Assembly: GCF_011386835.1 (NCBI RefSeq)
Contig: NC_088792.1
Coordinates: forward strand, 224,343,894-224,407,893
Direction of reading: 5' to 3'
Source: Chrysemys picta bellii
Taxonomy: Eukaryota; Chordata; Testudines; Emydidae
DNA: 64,000 nt
The translations under genes were made by a program, and so were the position numbers. The notes under the pieces were generated by a model, which did no database searches, was not told the origin of the DNA, and worked only from the letters and a program-made list of their open reading frames with translations. Positions 26,427 through 38,850 of this stretch are shown in pieces (positions within the stretch are counted from its first letter, which is position 1; each line of letters starts with the position of its first letter).

Positions 26427-26961
26427 CTTGTGATACATTAATCCTTTAAGGAATGGAGAAAAAACAAAATTGGACTGAACCACCACTTTCCCCCTTCCAT
26501 CTTCCAAAAATGAGACAAAGGGAAGAGCTGAAAAAGCTCAAACTATAGCAGTCTAGTCTTCATAGTTCTAAATAAGAGTTACATTCTGGACAATTAGTGC
26601 TGTAATCATCAGTTACAGTGACACCAATCAAGGCTCCATTATGCTAGGCACTCCACAGACATAGTTAAAGACAGTCTCTGCCCCAGAGAGCTTACAGCAT
26701 AGGTTATGAAAAGACAACAGATAGATAACATGATCACTGTGGCTTTTGCGAACAGGGGCTGCTAACAGGGAGTTTCACAAAGGAGTTTGGGAAGGGAGCG
26801 GGAAGGGGGCGAGGGTCCCTTGCTGGTTCTGTTATCCCTTTATTCCCCTTAAAACCTATAAACCAACTACATTCAAAACTTCTTGCTTAAACAACCCTTT
26901 CAGTGGACAGGGGGATGCAGACAGGGGAGTTTGAGAGGGAGTTTGACAGAGGGAGGCTGAC

Positions 26962-27921
26962 GATGGTTAGGAAGACCTGCAACACCTGTGCCAGCACTGC
27001 TTCTGTCTCCTCCACCTGCGCCTGTAGCCAGACAGAGCGCCTGAGCATGGATGCTTCTACCCAGATCCTGGTGTGTTTTTTTGCAGAGACTGTAACTTGC
27101 AATTTCCACATACTGATATCCAGGCTGGGGGGACCATCCAATGTGAAAGGTGCCTGCTGGTGGAATCTCTCAGGCAGCAGGTGGGAGAGCTACAGGAGAA
27201 GGTGGCTAGGTTGAGGAGCATCCGAATCCACGAGCAATTCCTGGACAGTGTCCATGTGGAGACAGCGGAGGTAGCTGTTCCAGTACACAGGACTGCTGAT
27301 ACACCACTGGTGGAGGAGGAGATGGCTCAGGGTGGACACTGGCAGCTGGTTACTTCTGGCAGTAGCCAGTGCTCCACCCCTGCTCTGAACCCTCCCGCTG
27401 TGGTAATAGGTAACTGTTATGCTCTTCTTGATACAGAAGAGAAGGAATCACCCCCTACAGTAAAGAAGGAGAAGCCTCGTACCCCTAAGGCTGGGAGGTC
27501 TGCTGCCACCACTGCAAAGAGGAAACGTAGGGTAGTGGTGGTCGGAGACTCTCTGCTGAGGGGGACGGAGGCGCCCATCTGTCGCCCTGACATTTCATCT
27601 CTGGAGGTATGCTGCCTGCTGGGGGCCCGTATCCGAAGTGTTAGGGAGACATTGTCAGAGGGCTGGATAATCCTCGACTACTACCCCATGCTACTCATCC
27701 ATGTGGGCACAAATGATACTGCGAGGTGTGACACTGAGCAGATCAAGAGTGACTACAGGGGTCTGGGAGTACGGGTGAAGGAGTTTGGAGCGCAGGAGGT
27801 ATTCTCTTTGATTCTTCCTGTCAAAGGTAGGGGCCTGGGCAGAGACAGATGCATCATGGAGGTGAATGCCTGGCTGCGAAGATGGTGTTGTCAGGGACAC
27901 GCGAGCAAAGCCCACAGGTAA
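26962..27921 (+). pseudogene. CR1 ORF1: Cys-rich and SGNH-esterase-like protein
   Basis: The protein begins MVRKTCNTCASTASVSSTCA in one frame. After a shift near 27070 it continues in the 27073-27921 frame with FFCRDCNLQFPH and CERCLLVESLRQQV (Cys-rich plus coiled coil), a basic stretch (AKRKRRVVVVGDSLLRG) and the GDS and HVGTND blocks of the esterase domain found in vertebrate CR1 ORF1. The catalytic His end of the esterase domain is missing: the frame ends after QGHASKAHR. The role in the family is nucleic-acid binding during retrotransposition. Confidence 0.85.
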
Positions 27922-28064
27922 GTGGGGAACATGGAGACCTGGGAGATGGGTTGGAAACCAGAGGGAGCGTGAGCTATAATGGCAGAGAGAAAGGAGGGTC
28001 AGGGCAAAACTGGGAGGCAAGGTAGAACCAGTATCTTAGATGCCTACATACAAATGCGAGAAGT

Positions 28065-30558
28065 ATGGGTAATAAGCAGGAAGAACTGGAAGTGCTAATA
28101 AATAAATACAACTATGACATTGTTGGCATCACTGAAACTTGGTGGGATAATACACATGATTGGAATGTTGGTGTGGATGGGTACAGCTTGCTCAGGAAGG
28201 ATAGACAGGGGAAAAAGGGAGGAGGTGTTGCCTTATATATTAAAAATGTACACACTTGGACTGAGGTGGAGATGGACATAGGAGACGGAAGTGTTGAGAG
28301 TCTCTGGGTTAGGCTAAAAGGGGTAAAAAACAAGGGAGATGTCATGCTAGGAGTCTACTACAGGCCACCTAACCAGGTGGAAGAGCTGGATGAGGCTTTT
28401 TTTAAACAACTAACAAAATCATCCGAAGCCCAAGATTTGGTGGTGATGGGGGACTTCAACTATCCAAATATATGTTGGGAAAATAACACAGCGGGGCACA
28501 GACAATCCAACAAATTCTTGGACTGCATTGCAGACAACTTTTTATTTCAGAAGGTTGAAAAAGCTACTGGGGGGAAGTTGTTTTAGACTTGATTTTAACA
28601 AATAGGGAGGGACGAACTCATTGAGAATTTGAAAGTAGAAGGCAGCTTGGGTGAAAGTGATCTGAAATGATAGAGTTTGAAATTCTAAGGAAGGGTAGAA
28701 GGGAGTACAGCAAAATAGAGACAATGGATTTCAGGAAGGCGGATTTGGGTAAGCTCAGAGAGCTGATAGGTAAGGTCCCATGGGAATCAAGACTGAGGGG
28801 AAAAACGACTGAGGAGAGTTGGCAGTTTTTCAAAGGGACACTATTAAGGGCCTAAAAGCAAGCTATTCCGCTGGTTAGGAAAGATAGAAAATGTGGCAAA
28901 AGAGCACCTTGGCTTAACCACGAGATCTTGCATGATCTCAAAAATAAAAAGGAGTCATATAAAAAATGAAAACTAGGACAGATTACAAAGGATGAATATA
29001 GACAAACAACACAGGAATGCAGGGGCAAGATTAGAAAGGCAAAGGCACAAAATGAGCTCAAATTAGCTACAGGAATAAAGGGAAACAAGATGACTTTTTA
29101 TCAATACATTAGAAGCAAGAGGAAGACCAAAGACAGGGTAGGCCCATTGCTCAGTGAAGAGGGAGAAACAGTAACAGGAAACTTGGAAATGGCAGAGATG
29201 CTTAATGACTTCTTTGTTTCAATCTTCACCGAGAAGTCTGAAGGAATGCCTAACCTAGTGAATGCTAATGGGAAGGGGGTAGGTTTAGCAGATAAAATAA
29301 AAAAAGAACAAGTTAAAAATCACTTAGAAAAGTTAGATGCCTGCAAGTCACCAGGGCCTGATGAAATGCATCCTAGAATACTCAAGGAGCTAATAGAGGA
29401 GGTATCTGAGCCTCTAGCTATTATCTTTGGAAAATCATGGGAGACAGGAGAGATTCAGAAGACTGGAAAAGGGCAAATATAGTGCCCATCTATAAAAAGG
29501 GAAATAACAACAACCCAGGAAACTACAGACCAGTTAGTTTAACTTCCAGGGCCGGGTCCAGGCACCAGCTTCTCAAGCAGGTGCTTGGGGCGGCCGCTCC
29601 AGAGAGGGTCGGCAGTCGGTCTCTCACTCCGCCTGTGAGTGAAGGACCTCCCGCCGAATTGCCACAGCAGATCGCGATTGCCGCTTTTTTTAGATCGCGA
29701 TCGCAGCTTTTTTGAGGGGGGAGGGGAGGAAGAGATGGTTTTTGGCTGCTTGGGGCGGCCAAAACCCTGGAGCCGGCCCTGTTAACTTCTGTGACAGGAA
29801 AGATAATGGAGCAAGTAATTAAGGAAATCATCTGCAAACACTAGGAAGGTGGTAAGGTGATAGGGAACAGCCAGCATGGATTTGTAAAGAACAAATTGTG
29901 TCAAACCAATCTGATAGCTTTCTTTGATAGGATAATGAGCCTTGTGGATAAGGGAGAAGCTGTGGATGTGGTATACCTAGACTTTAGTAAGGCATTTGAT
30001 ACGGTCTCACATGATATTCTTATCGATAAACTAGGCAAATACAATTTAGATGGGGCTACTATAAGGTGGGTGCATAACTGGCTGGATAACCGTACTCAGA
30101 GACTTGTTATTAATGGTTCCCAATCCTGCTGGAAAGGCATAACGAGTGGGGTTCCGCAGGGGTCTGTTTTGGGACCGGCTCTGTTCAATATCTTCATTAA
30201 TGACTTAGATATTGGCATAGAAAGTACCCTTATTAAGTTTGCGGATGATCCCAAACTGGGAGGGATTGCAACTGCTTTGGAGGACAGGGTCATAATTCAA
30301 AGTGATCTGGACAAATTGGAGAAATGGTCTGAGGTAAACAGGATGAAGTTTAACAAAGACAAATGCAAAGTGCTCCACTTAGGAAGGAACAATCAGTTTC
30401 ACACATACAGAATGGGAAGAGACTGTCTAGGAAGGAGTACAGCAGAAAGGGAACTAGGGGTCATAGTTGACCACAAGCTAACTATGAGTCAACAGTGTGA
30501 TGCTGTTGCAAAAAAAAAAAAAAAAAAAAAAAGCAAACAAGATTCTGGGATGTATTAA
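28065..30558 (+). pseudogene. CR1 ORF2: AP endonuclease and reverse transcriptase, broken
   Basis: The amino-terminal part (28065-28586) is an APE-type endonuclease with [17 protein letters not shown] and [13 protein letters not shown]. Frame breaks follow near 28585 and 28970. Frames at 29090-29482 and 29437 onward carry [17 protein letters not shown] and NNNNPGNYRPVSL, the start of the RT domain, which is then interrupted by a 235-bp MITE. After it, 29857-30558 shows VYLDFSKAFDTVSHDIL, GVPQGSVLGPALFNIFINDL and FADDPKLGG, the last with Pro replacing the usual Thr after the catalytic pair. A long A-run near 30510 breaks the thumb. Confidence 0.9.
29547..29781. mobile_element. hAT-type MITE (CAGGGCCGG family) inserted in CR1, 235 bp
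   Basis: The ends are CAGGGCCGGGTCCAGG and, reverse-complemented, CAGGGCCGGCTCCAGG. A perfect 8-bp target duplication TTAACTTC (29539-29546 and 29782-29789) comes from the CR1 RT sequence, so removal restores the CR1 reading. The middle carries AGATCGCGATCGCAGC palindromic DNA. Confidence 0.95.
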
Positions 30559-30906
30559 CAGGTGTGTTGTGAGCAAGACACGAGAAGTCATTCTTCCGCT
30601 CTACTCTGCGCTGGTTAGGCCTCAACTGGAGTATTGTGTCCAGTTGTGGGTGCCACATTTCAGGAAAGATGTGGACAATTGGAGAAAGTCCAGAGAAGAG
30701 CAACAAGAATGATTAAAGGTCTAGAGAACATGACCTATGAAGGAAGGCTGAAAGAATTGGGTTTGAAACAGACTAGAAGCCCAGATTCATTCTCTAGTTT
30801 CTCCTGAGCAAGGCAGGACAGAGCCCAGTCCCAGGACAGCAGACTTATTTCGGATAGTCTTACCTCCATTCTTTTCTTCAACACTGACCAAGCTGGGTTT
30901 AATCAC

Positions 30907-31030
30907 TTTATTTATAGAAATCTCACAACATAGGTTTTTTTTTAAACCCTTTGGAAGAAACAAGGGTCAGATCCAGAACACTCTAATGCAGCCACACACA
31001 AAGAAAGAAGGAGAAAAGTCAGCAATAAAA
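30907..31030 (-). promoter_or_regulatory. MOS: Candidate MOS 3' end: CPE-like element and poly(A) signal
   Basis: Downstream of the MOS stop the minus strand has TTTTAT (31030-31025), matching a cytoplasmic polyadenylation element, and AATAAA (30912-30907). Mos mRNA is translationally activated by cytoplasmic polyadenylation during oocyte maturation in vertebrates, so both sites are plausible. The 113-base spacing is longer than typical CPE spacing, so function is uncertain. Confidence 0.45.
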
Positions 31031-31068
31031 GGGAAAAAAAGAAAGACACTGCAGAACCTGCTGCATTG

Positions 31069-32118
31069 CTACAGTCTATCCTGCAGGGAGTGGAGGCTTT
31101 GAAGAAGCAGTTGTGCGCTGGGACGCTCCTCTGCATCAGATCTCCAGCAGCTGCAAATGACAGTCTCAAGTCTTTGGCCCGAGGCTGACTCGGAGAAGAC
31201 TGCAGCAGCCAGAGATGGACGTAAGTTATAGGCCACCACGGCATAGAGCACATATTGGCGCTCACCCAAATAAGGCTGCTCTCGGGTAACCATTTGCCAT
31301 AAGGTGATAGCAAAAGAGTAGATGTCTGCTTTGGGGGTGACCTGCTCCCCTTTCAGGAGCTCAGGGGCACGGTGGGTATATGTGCCCCCCTGCTGGTAAA
31401 GCTGGGGACCTGGAGAGACACTATCCTCCAGCTTTTGGGAGCACCCGAAGTCTCCAATCTTACACACACGGTGATCAGTGATGAACACATTAGCAGGCTT
31501 CAGGTCCAGGTGCACAATGCACTGTGAATGGAGGAAGGCTAAGCCAGTCACAATGTCAGAGCAATAACCCAGGGACTCCGCTATGCTTAGAGGTTCTCGG
31601 CCACATCCACCCCCATCATCCTCTCCCTTTCCCTGGAGGCAGCCAGTGCCATAGATGACATGGTGCAGGGTAGTGCAGCCCGCATATTCCATTATTATGG
31701 TGCCCAGGCTGTCTTGGCTGGCAGGGGCACATGTGCTGGCAGCTACAACACGTACCACATTGTCATGGTGTAGGCGGGCCACATTCAGCTCAGCCCAGAA
31801 ACTTTGCCGTGATGCCAGCCGGTTCTTGCTGCACTTCTTCACCTGTTTCACAGCCACTGTCTCCCCATGGTAGGTGGCCTTGTAGACAGACCCAAAGCCC
31901 CCAGAGCCCAGGGGCTGTAGTAGGCACAATTGTTCCCAGTCTATAGAGCACCAGGCCAGGCGTGGAGGCAGCCGACGAGCCCTCGGTGAAGGAGTTCCCC
32001 CCAAGAAGAGTTTTCCACCTTTTCCAGGGAGTACTAAGGGGCTACTGCAGGGCCGCAGATCCACAGAGGGGGAAAACTCCAGGGGCAGGAGACGATTAAG
32101 AGGGATAGGGGATGGCAT
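31069..32118 (-). CDS. MOS: Proto-oncogene serine/threonine kinase Mos
   Basis: Mos is a germ-cell MAP kinase kinase kinase. It phosphorylates MEK1, keeping the MAPK cascade active in meiosis and forming part of cytostatic factor in oocytes. This is a single 349-codon exon, the normal gene structure and size for Mos. The amino terminus [10 protein letters not shown] keeps the conserved Pro2 and Ser3 that control stability in frog Mos, and [14 protein letters not shown] is also conserved. Kinase landmarks are the Gly loop GSGGFGSV (71-78), Lys91 in VAVKQVKK, Glu110 in the C helix, the catalytic loop HLDLKPAN (203-210, Asp205), DFG (223-225) and APE (251-253). Every catalytic residue is present and there is no break, so it should be functional. 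It lies between RPS20 and PLAG1 as in mammals, all on one strand. Its stop is about 300 bp from a truncated CR1. Confidence 0.97.
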   Translation of the reverse strand: MPSPIPLNRLLPLEFSPSVDLRPCSSPLVLPGKGGKLFLGGTPSPRARRLPPRLAWCSIDWEQLCLLQPLGSGGFGSVYKATYHGETVAVKQVKKCSKNRLASRQSFWAELNVARLHHDNVVRVVAASTCAPASQDSLGTIIMEYAGCTTLHHVIYGTGCLQGKGEDDGGGCGREPLSIAESLGYCSDIVTGLAFLHSQCIVHLDLKPANVFITDHRVCKIGDFGCSQKLEDSVSPGPQLYQQGGTYTHRAPELLKGEQVTPKADIYSFAITLWQMVTREQPYLGERQYVLYAVVAYNLRPSLAAAVFSESASGQRLETVICSCWRSDAEERPSAQLLLQSLHSLQDRL

Positions 32119-33345
32119 AGTGAGTTGGGAATAAGAACAGGGGCTGCATTAACAATAACAAACAAAGAAAGGCTGAGAGTCTCCTAAAAAAAGAGGAGCT
32201 AAGCTATTGTTGTTTTTTCCCCCAGAGCCTCTTTTATGCTCTCTCTGTCTCTCCAAATGAGCTGCATCTGTCACCAGGTAGCTGAACCCCAATCAGTTTC
32301 AGCTGCAAACATTTTTCTCCAACACTGAAAACAAATTGCACTCAGGAAAACAAATCAAGGCTTTTAAAGAAAGCTCCTTGATACAAATGGGGTTTAGGCT
32401 AAAATATGTTAACTCACATTATGGGATACTTGCCTTTTGTATCATTTCTCATCACAGGATAAAATGTTATTTAAAATATCCCCAACTGAATGTCATTAGA
32501 AAATATCCCAAGAGTAAATGGACCACAGTGATCAAGTAAAATATTTCACTGTAGGCAAGAATGATAGTCACCAGGTGCATTAAATACCTCTCAGCTATTA
32601 TTGGTGGAAGTAGTTGACACTGAGAAAGCTAATATTGATTAGTTAGTTAAGAGAATTATTAGTTGCCACCTAAATATAACTGGTACAAAACAAAATTATT
32701 TGGATGCCCAAGTCAGTACAGAGAGAGACAAGGATAATATCAGGGTAAAAGCAAAATGTTTTAATATTTCATCTATTTATAAGTAATAAATAATAAATGT
32801 ATAGTAATTCCCTCTAGTCTCCCCATAACGTTTCAGCCCACCCAGTCAGCTTAGTAGGCGGATAAATGTTTTATTTCTAGATCCTGTGTAGTAAATAAGT
32901 TGGAGAAGTTACTGGAGCTGCTCTGTCAGAAAAATAAAACACTTACACAGAATTATAGTTAATAAATACAATAAAATGAACAAAAAACTATAATTGAAAA
33001 AGAAAGAAAAAATCATTTCTCTCAGGATACAGTTGTGCTGGCTCCCCCCTCTGTGTCCTTGGGCACAAAGTCAGGAATGCCTCAAGCTTGAAGTTCTAGA
33101 ACCACTGGTTTTAGCACAAGGCATCTTATATGCCCTGGAGTGCATGAAAGCATCCACAAGTGTTCCCCACTAGTTCCTTTTGGACTTTGGTGAGTGAAGG
33201 TGCTCCAATGGGTAGCTATGACAAACTGGGCCAAATATTCTGCAGTGCCTTGGGGCTTTGACTCCCTTGCTCTCATTTCTTCAGAGCATTTTGTGCCAAC
33301 TGTTTCTGTTCTAGACACCAGCTATATTCATTGATGCATTGGGGC
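32119..33345. other. MOS 5' flank; no further gene seen
   Basis: No exon-like signal was recognised. The MOS 5'UTR and promoter should begin here, but no TATA box or CpG island is evident. An AT-rich block spans about 32690-33010. Confidence 0.45.
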
Positions 33346-33349
33346 ATCT

Positions 33350-33539
33350 TGGGCCAGATTTCCAAAGGGATTTAGGTGCCTAAAGTTGCAGATAGGTACC
33401 TAGTGGGATTTTAAAAAATGCCTAGGTGCCTAACTCCCATTGGTTTAAATTAGAATTTGGCGACTAGGTGTTTTTGGAAATCCCACTAGGCTCCTATCTG
33501 AATCTTCATGTATGTAAATACCTATGAAAATCTAGCCCC
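33350..33539. mobile_element. Palindromic MITE-like repeat
   Basis: The left end GGGCCAGATTTCC and the reverse-complemented right end GGGGCTAGATTTTC are inverted, and the interior repeats TAGGTGCCTAA blocks in both orientations. A related, shorter palindrome is at 40877-40960. Confidence 0.55.
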
Positions 33540-33540
33540 T

Positions 33541-36500
33541 AGTTCTTAGCACCTACTTCCTTGAAGTGCTAGCTCCTGCTTCCTCTGAGTTGGGCTTTGG
33601 CCTGCACTAACTCTGTTGACTGATGCTGCTTCAACAGTTGTCATTTTTGTGACCCTTTTTCTTTTCAGGATGCACAGGAAGCAGCCTAGTGTTCAAGGGA
33701 CATTCCAAGTGTGGTGAGACCATGTCTCTCTCTGACAGGTACAACCATGCATTCTCTCCCTCAGAAAGGACCATGACTGCATTTACAGATGTCCCTGTGA
33801 GCAGTTGGGTCCAGGAAAAGATCTCCAGTATTCACAGCACATATGTAATGGAATCCACTGGCATAGCTGAAGCAGTTAGACAGTTTGAATGTAGAACAGG
33901 AAAGGATCAGAATTAATAACTCATCTCCAAAGGTGAATCAAGCACGTTTGATAAGATATGCTCAGCTGGTTCAGATGTGTGTGTACCATCAACAATATGT
34001 CCAACAGTGCTGCATACACAATATTCCTTTTATTGTACCCTCCTCTGTCAGCTCTGGAATGTTGTTTTGTGTGTTCATCAATGCATGTTGTTGGAAATGT
34101 AATGTATGCTTGAATCAGGGGTCATGCCCCTCTACCCAATAGAGAACTCTCCAGCAGCCAACCCATGGTGCTACAGGTAACTCCTGCCTCAGTTTCCTCT
34201 ATTGTCCCCAGGGCCAACCAAGTTGCCCATCTTCTCTACCACAGAGCAGACCAGTGGTCATTTCCCCTCAACTGGGAAAGGGATGTTGTCCCTCTGAGTC
34301 CAGTTCAAGCCCTGCTTCCAGGCATAATCTATCAGTGTAAGTGCCACCATCAGCAGACCCCTCAGAGTAAGATAGGTTAAAATGCAGCAGTTCTTTATGC
34401 CAACTGCAGGATCACTATCTCCAGGCTCCCCACCCAAGAGTCAACCCTCCCTCTTGTCCAATTCCTATGCCCCTACCCCAGGGCCTTCACACCTCCAGAA
34501 ATTCTCCATGCTTCTTGCAGCTTTTCTCCCACAACCCTCAACTCAGGTCTTTTGCAAGAATATTCCCCATAGCACCCCACTCCTCAGGTCCCTTTACTTG
34601 CCAATCCTACCTCTGCTCATAGGAGCCTCCCTCCAAAACCAACCTTCTTGTTCCTGGGCTCAGCCTGCCCTTCCTGAGCTGGTTCTTCCCCTTTACCTAA
34701 GTGCTTCTGCACAAGCTTTCTACTCAGCACAGTTCCCTATTCTGGCCAGTTCTTTCTAACAGCTCCCATCCATAGCACTCTACCAACAGTTCTCTCTATA
34801 CATGAAGGCCCAGAGCCTCAGAAGTATTTAGTTACATAGCACCCATTGAAATCATTAGGAGCTCCAAGGATTTAGGCCAAGGTCTTTTAACCAGTTCCCA
34901 ATGATTAATGGGCAACAAACATGCCCATTTCCTCTGGGAATGGAGCTCACTACTGTCTTCCGTGCCTTTGCCACCTTGCAACAGGCTCTCTGAGAAGCAA
35001 TGTATTAAATCCATCGAGCCACTGAAGCTGATGTGAACACTTGGTGGTTCACTTGTTGAGTATCATCATCACTTGTTGAGCATATAACACCAGTGCTCCA
35101 CATTCTGCAGATCTCGATTAGCTTCTAAATAGACTTCAAGGTGTTAGTTATGACCTATAATGGCCTAAATGGCCTGCCTATTTGTGAAATTACCTCTCCC
35201 ACTGTGCCCTGCTGCCACACTTGTGGTCAGTAAAGTCACTTGAGCTCATTATAAAAGATAGGAGGCTGGGTGCACAGTGAGCTCAGGGTGGGAGTTGCCT
35301 TAACTTTGGAACTTTCATTCAAAATATCCTAAAGCTATGGCCTTAGGGCATGCTGCAAAGCCTATTTCTTTCCCCTGGCTTTTGGTGAGGGAGAAGAATT
35401 AAGTTGGTGGTGAGAGGGTGGAGTGTGTGGGAGGGAATGGGAATGTGGTTTTTGTTAGGGAATAACCAATGATAATAATAGTGTCGGGGAGCAATGGTTC
35501 TATGCTTTTATTTCTGTTTAAATCAAAATAAAATAAACAACAGCAGACAAATCAACCCCCCGGCAATGTGTACTTGACCCCTAAAGCAAAGTCACAACCC
35601 TATAATTATAACCCTTCTCCTCCTCTTCCCCTAGCCCACTTCCTTTGAGTTTTGTTTTCACTTGTCTCATGGTGTGTTTATTTACATGGTAAGCTCTTCG
35701 GGGCAGGGACACATAGGTGCTGGAACTAGGGATGCTGGGGGTGCTGCCACACCCCCTGGCTTGAAGTGGTTTCCATTATATATGGGGATTACAGTTTGGT
35801 TCAATCGCTCTCAGCAAGCCAACTATACAAATTGTTCCAGCACCCTTGTAGGAACTTGTCTTTTATTTGTCTGTAAAGTGCCTAGCAGACTTTGGGTGCA
35901 ATTAATAAATTAGGCAGTAGGCATGTTAGGTTACCTTCTGGGTGTTCAGGTAGTGAATGCCACCTCCTGGGCAGATACCAATTTTAGCCATATTGAGGAG
36001 ATAAGGTGGAAGAGATGTGGCACAGTAAATAGAGGAATCTATAATGTAGACAGGAGACTTTAATTAATTAATTAATTACTATTTTTCTCTTATGGCAGCC
36101 CCTACCAACTCTAGTAATGTATCATGGTCCCACCGTGCCGTCACCTATACAGACAGTCCCTGCTTTTGGTTCTCAGGGGACTTTGGCGTTAGGTGGGTGA
36201 AACCTGTTTACTAGAGATGCTTTCCAGCAGACCAAGACAGGCTCTTGAATGCTGGATGAGAGGTTTGGGGGGTTATATAGAGGAATATTTAAATTAAGAA
36301 CATTTTCTTCCTCAACAATGAGGATTTCCCCTCTCATGTGAATTCTTCCACTCCTCTTTGTCCTCTCCCCTCACCCCCATGTTTCTGTTTTTCAGAGGTA
36401 CTGAACAGCCACACTATATTGACCTCAAAGATCACTACAGGCACTCAGCACCTGTAAAAAAAAATAAAATAAAAGTCAAGCTTCTGGTTTTTGTGCCAGG

Positions 36501-38333
36501 AAAAGTATTAGACTGAAGAACAGGAGGAAGTTACTGGAGCTGCACCAATTTCTTTAAATCAACTCATTTAAACACATTACACTTTCTGATTAAGCACCTT
36601 TCAAATAGTACACCCTATTTTTTTTCTTTTAAAAGTCCTTTTCAAAGTAATTTTATAAGGGATTTTCTGCTCGGATGTTGATGGTTCAGGGTCTTCTCCC
36701 CTCCACTCACTTCTTTGATTTGCGGTCATCTTCAGTGTAATGTTAGACAATTATGATTTCCACATTGATGATGTCCATTCATCCCCAAAACATGAACACA
36801 CAGAGAAAGCAAACTGCATTCTTCTCTAGGTGTTCATTGCAGTAGATTTTGGTAATGAAGGGGTATACGCTAAAGCTCTTTAGGTCCCCAAATGTATCTT
36901 CCCTTGAGGAAACTAAATCCTATGCATGACAGTAGTTGCTGGGGGGAAGGTACAGGGAATGAGGAGGGATACTTGGCCTCTTTCAGTCTGAATGTAATTA
37001 AAGCAGATTTTTTTAGAAAGAGAACCGACTTTTAATAGCTTTGATTTTCATATAACACAGTAACATTGCACAATACATTACATAGCACATTACTGAAGAG
37101 TGTCTTTTTTATACTTATTGCCCAAACCTCTCCATTGTTTGGGCCCAGTTACCCAAGTATACAGAAGAGAGAAAGAGATTGCACCCGCATGAATATGCCT
37201 ATCTATTCAACCATTTTCTATATCTGGTGGCATGATCCTTATTGACCAGGAGGGGGAGCACTCCCCTTTATTTAATAAAATTCCCAGTACAGCAGTTCTA
37301 CTGTATCCAATGCAATTCCTCCAAAGGAGCCTTTCATAGCAACCTATGTCACCACGTTAGTGCACGTGAAGAGGAAGCACAACCAGACCACCAACAAATG
37401 GCTTCTCTTTCTAGATTCAGGCAAAGAGAGAGGAAGCTGCATCAACTGCAAAGCATCAGTGGAAGTTGTGGGCACAATTCAGCTTTAAACTCTTAAGGTG
37501 TCATTAGGAACAGACATGTAACAAGGGATTTTAAAAACAGGGTTTCATGGTTCATCTTTAAAATGACAATATTGCAATATATGTCCTATTTCATGAGAGC
37601 TGCAGTATCATACGTGTGAAATCATCTATGGCAAAAAATATTTACATCTGGAAGATCAACCCTTAGTTTAGTGCAGTATTTCTAAAAAGTAACAAATGAT
37701 ACTGCATTTGGGGCACACCCAAGCCTCCCTCACGAGTCAGGGAGAGTTCCAGTGCAAAAGGAATGCAGGATCAGCCCCAGTGAACATTGCTGTTTGCCCT
37801 CAGTCATATCTAAGGACATGTTTATATTTGTTATTACAATTAAATTCTGACAATGTGCTTGTTGCTGTACAAGAGAAAAACAAACCATCACAGTCCCTGC
37901 GTGGAAGGGCTTACAGTCTAAACAACATACCCAGATAAGACATGACACTCTAGGGAATCCATAGGGAGTTATTAGCAAACATTTTTTTTAAATGATCAAT
38001 TGTTCCCTTTCTTTAGGTGGAGTTGGAATTTGATTAATGTGCACTAGTGTTTGTGGGTGTAGAGATGTGCGTGCTTTAGATGAGTATGAAATATTTTAGG
38101 CCTCAAATGTGAAAACGAGTACAAAACTGACATTTAGAATTGATTTTACCTCAGAGAATTTAACTCTGTATAGTTAGTGGTATTTCACTCCCCAGAAGAA
38201 CTCTCTCTGCATTTCTAATACACCCAAACCCTATAGTATCTAGTTGCTGTATAACTTCTAAGAAGAGATTTATAGAGGTTTCTACTGAAAAGCTTTAAAA
38301 TCATGCAAAATTATTCAGATTTATCATTTTAGG
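33541..38333. other. MOS-PLAG1 intergenic DNA, left half; no gene seen
   Basis: No coding frame is convincing. Recognisable items are a MITE at 35713-35849, a TTAA-rich microsatellite (36060-36078) and traces of the ancient repeat (near 35690 and 37830-37940). Frames such as 34382-34759 are Pro/Ser-rich from C-rich DNA without domain features. Confidence 0.45.
35713..35849. mobile_element. hAT-like MITE with GGTGCTGGAAC ends
   Basis: The left end ATAGGTGCTGGAAC and the reverse-complemented right end AAGGGTGCTGGAAC are inverted repeats around a short GC-rich middle. It sits inside an older dispersed repeat. The target duplication is not clear. Confidence 0.6.
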
Positions 38334-38469
38334 ACTTGAATTAGGATTACCAACTTTGTATTTGTAGAAAAATGAACACCCTTGCCTGCCCCTTCTCTGA
38401 GGCCCTGCCACCACTCAATCCACACCAGCCCCCCGTTGCTCGCTCTCCCCCGCCCCTCACTCACTTGGT

Positions 38470-38850
38470 CATTTTCAGGGGGTGGGGGTTTGGGTGCCGG
38501 GGGAGAAGGAGGGCTCCTGCTGCGGGTGCAGGCTCTAGGGTGGTGCTTGGAATGAGGAATTTGGGGTGCAGGAAGGGGCTCAGGGCTGGGGCAGGGGTTG
38601 GGGTGTGGGAGGGGGTGAGGGCTCTGGCTTGGGGTGCAGGCTCTGGGGTGGAGTCGGAGATTACGGAGATGGGGTGCCAGAGAGGGCTCCAGGCTGGGGC
38701 AGGATATTGGGGTGCAAGAAGTGGTGAGGGCTCTGGCTGGGGGTGCAGGCTCTGGTGTGGGGCCAAAGATGAGGGGGTTGGGGTGCAGGAGAGGGCTTCA
38801 GGCTGAGGCAGAAGGTTGGGACATGGGAGGGGTTTTGGGGTGCAGGATCC
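38470..38850 (+). repeat. G-rich imperfect minisatellite
   Basis: Short units such as GGGGTGCAGG, GGGCTCTGGCT and GGGGCAGG recur with variable spacing on the plus strand. It lies wholly inside the hAT-type element at 38342-39367. Runs of three to five G could form G-quadruplexes. Confidence 0.6.

Larger units (their letters stand above)
26745..30765 (+). mobile_element. Nearly complete CR1 LINE, with a nested hAT MITE
   Basis: The element runs from a 5' region (GAACAGGGGCTGCTAACAGG) through ORF1 and ORF2 to a truncated thumb region ending near 30765, about 300 bp left of the MOS stop codon. It lacks the usual CR1 3' tail. A MITE is inserted at 29547-29781, and an A-run of about 22 bases sits at 30510-30532. 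Several frameshifts make it inactive, but long readable frames show it is one of the better preserved copies in the window. Confidence 0.9.

Noticed and set aside
31069..32118. Intronless kinase as a possible processed retrocopy or viral oncogene capture
   Set aside because: MOS is naturally a single-exon gene in vertebrates. It is intact, in syntenic position and without retroviral flanks.
38372..38806. Gly-rich 144-residue frame
   Set aside because: It is the G-rich minisatellite within a hAT element and is open in several frames on both strands.
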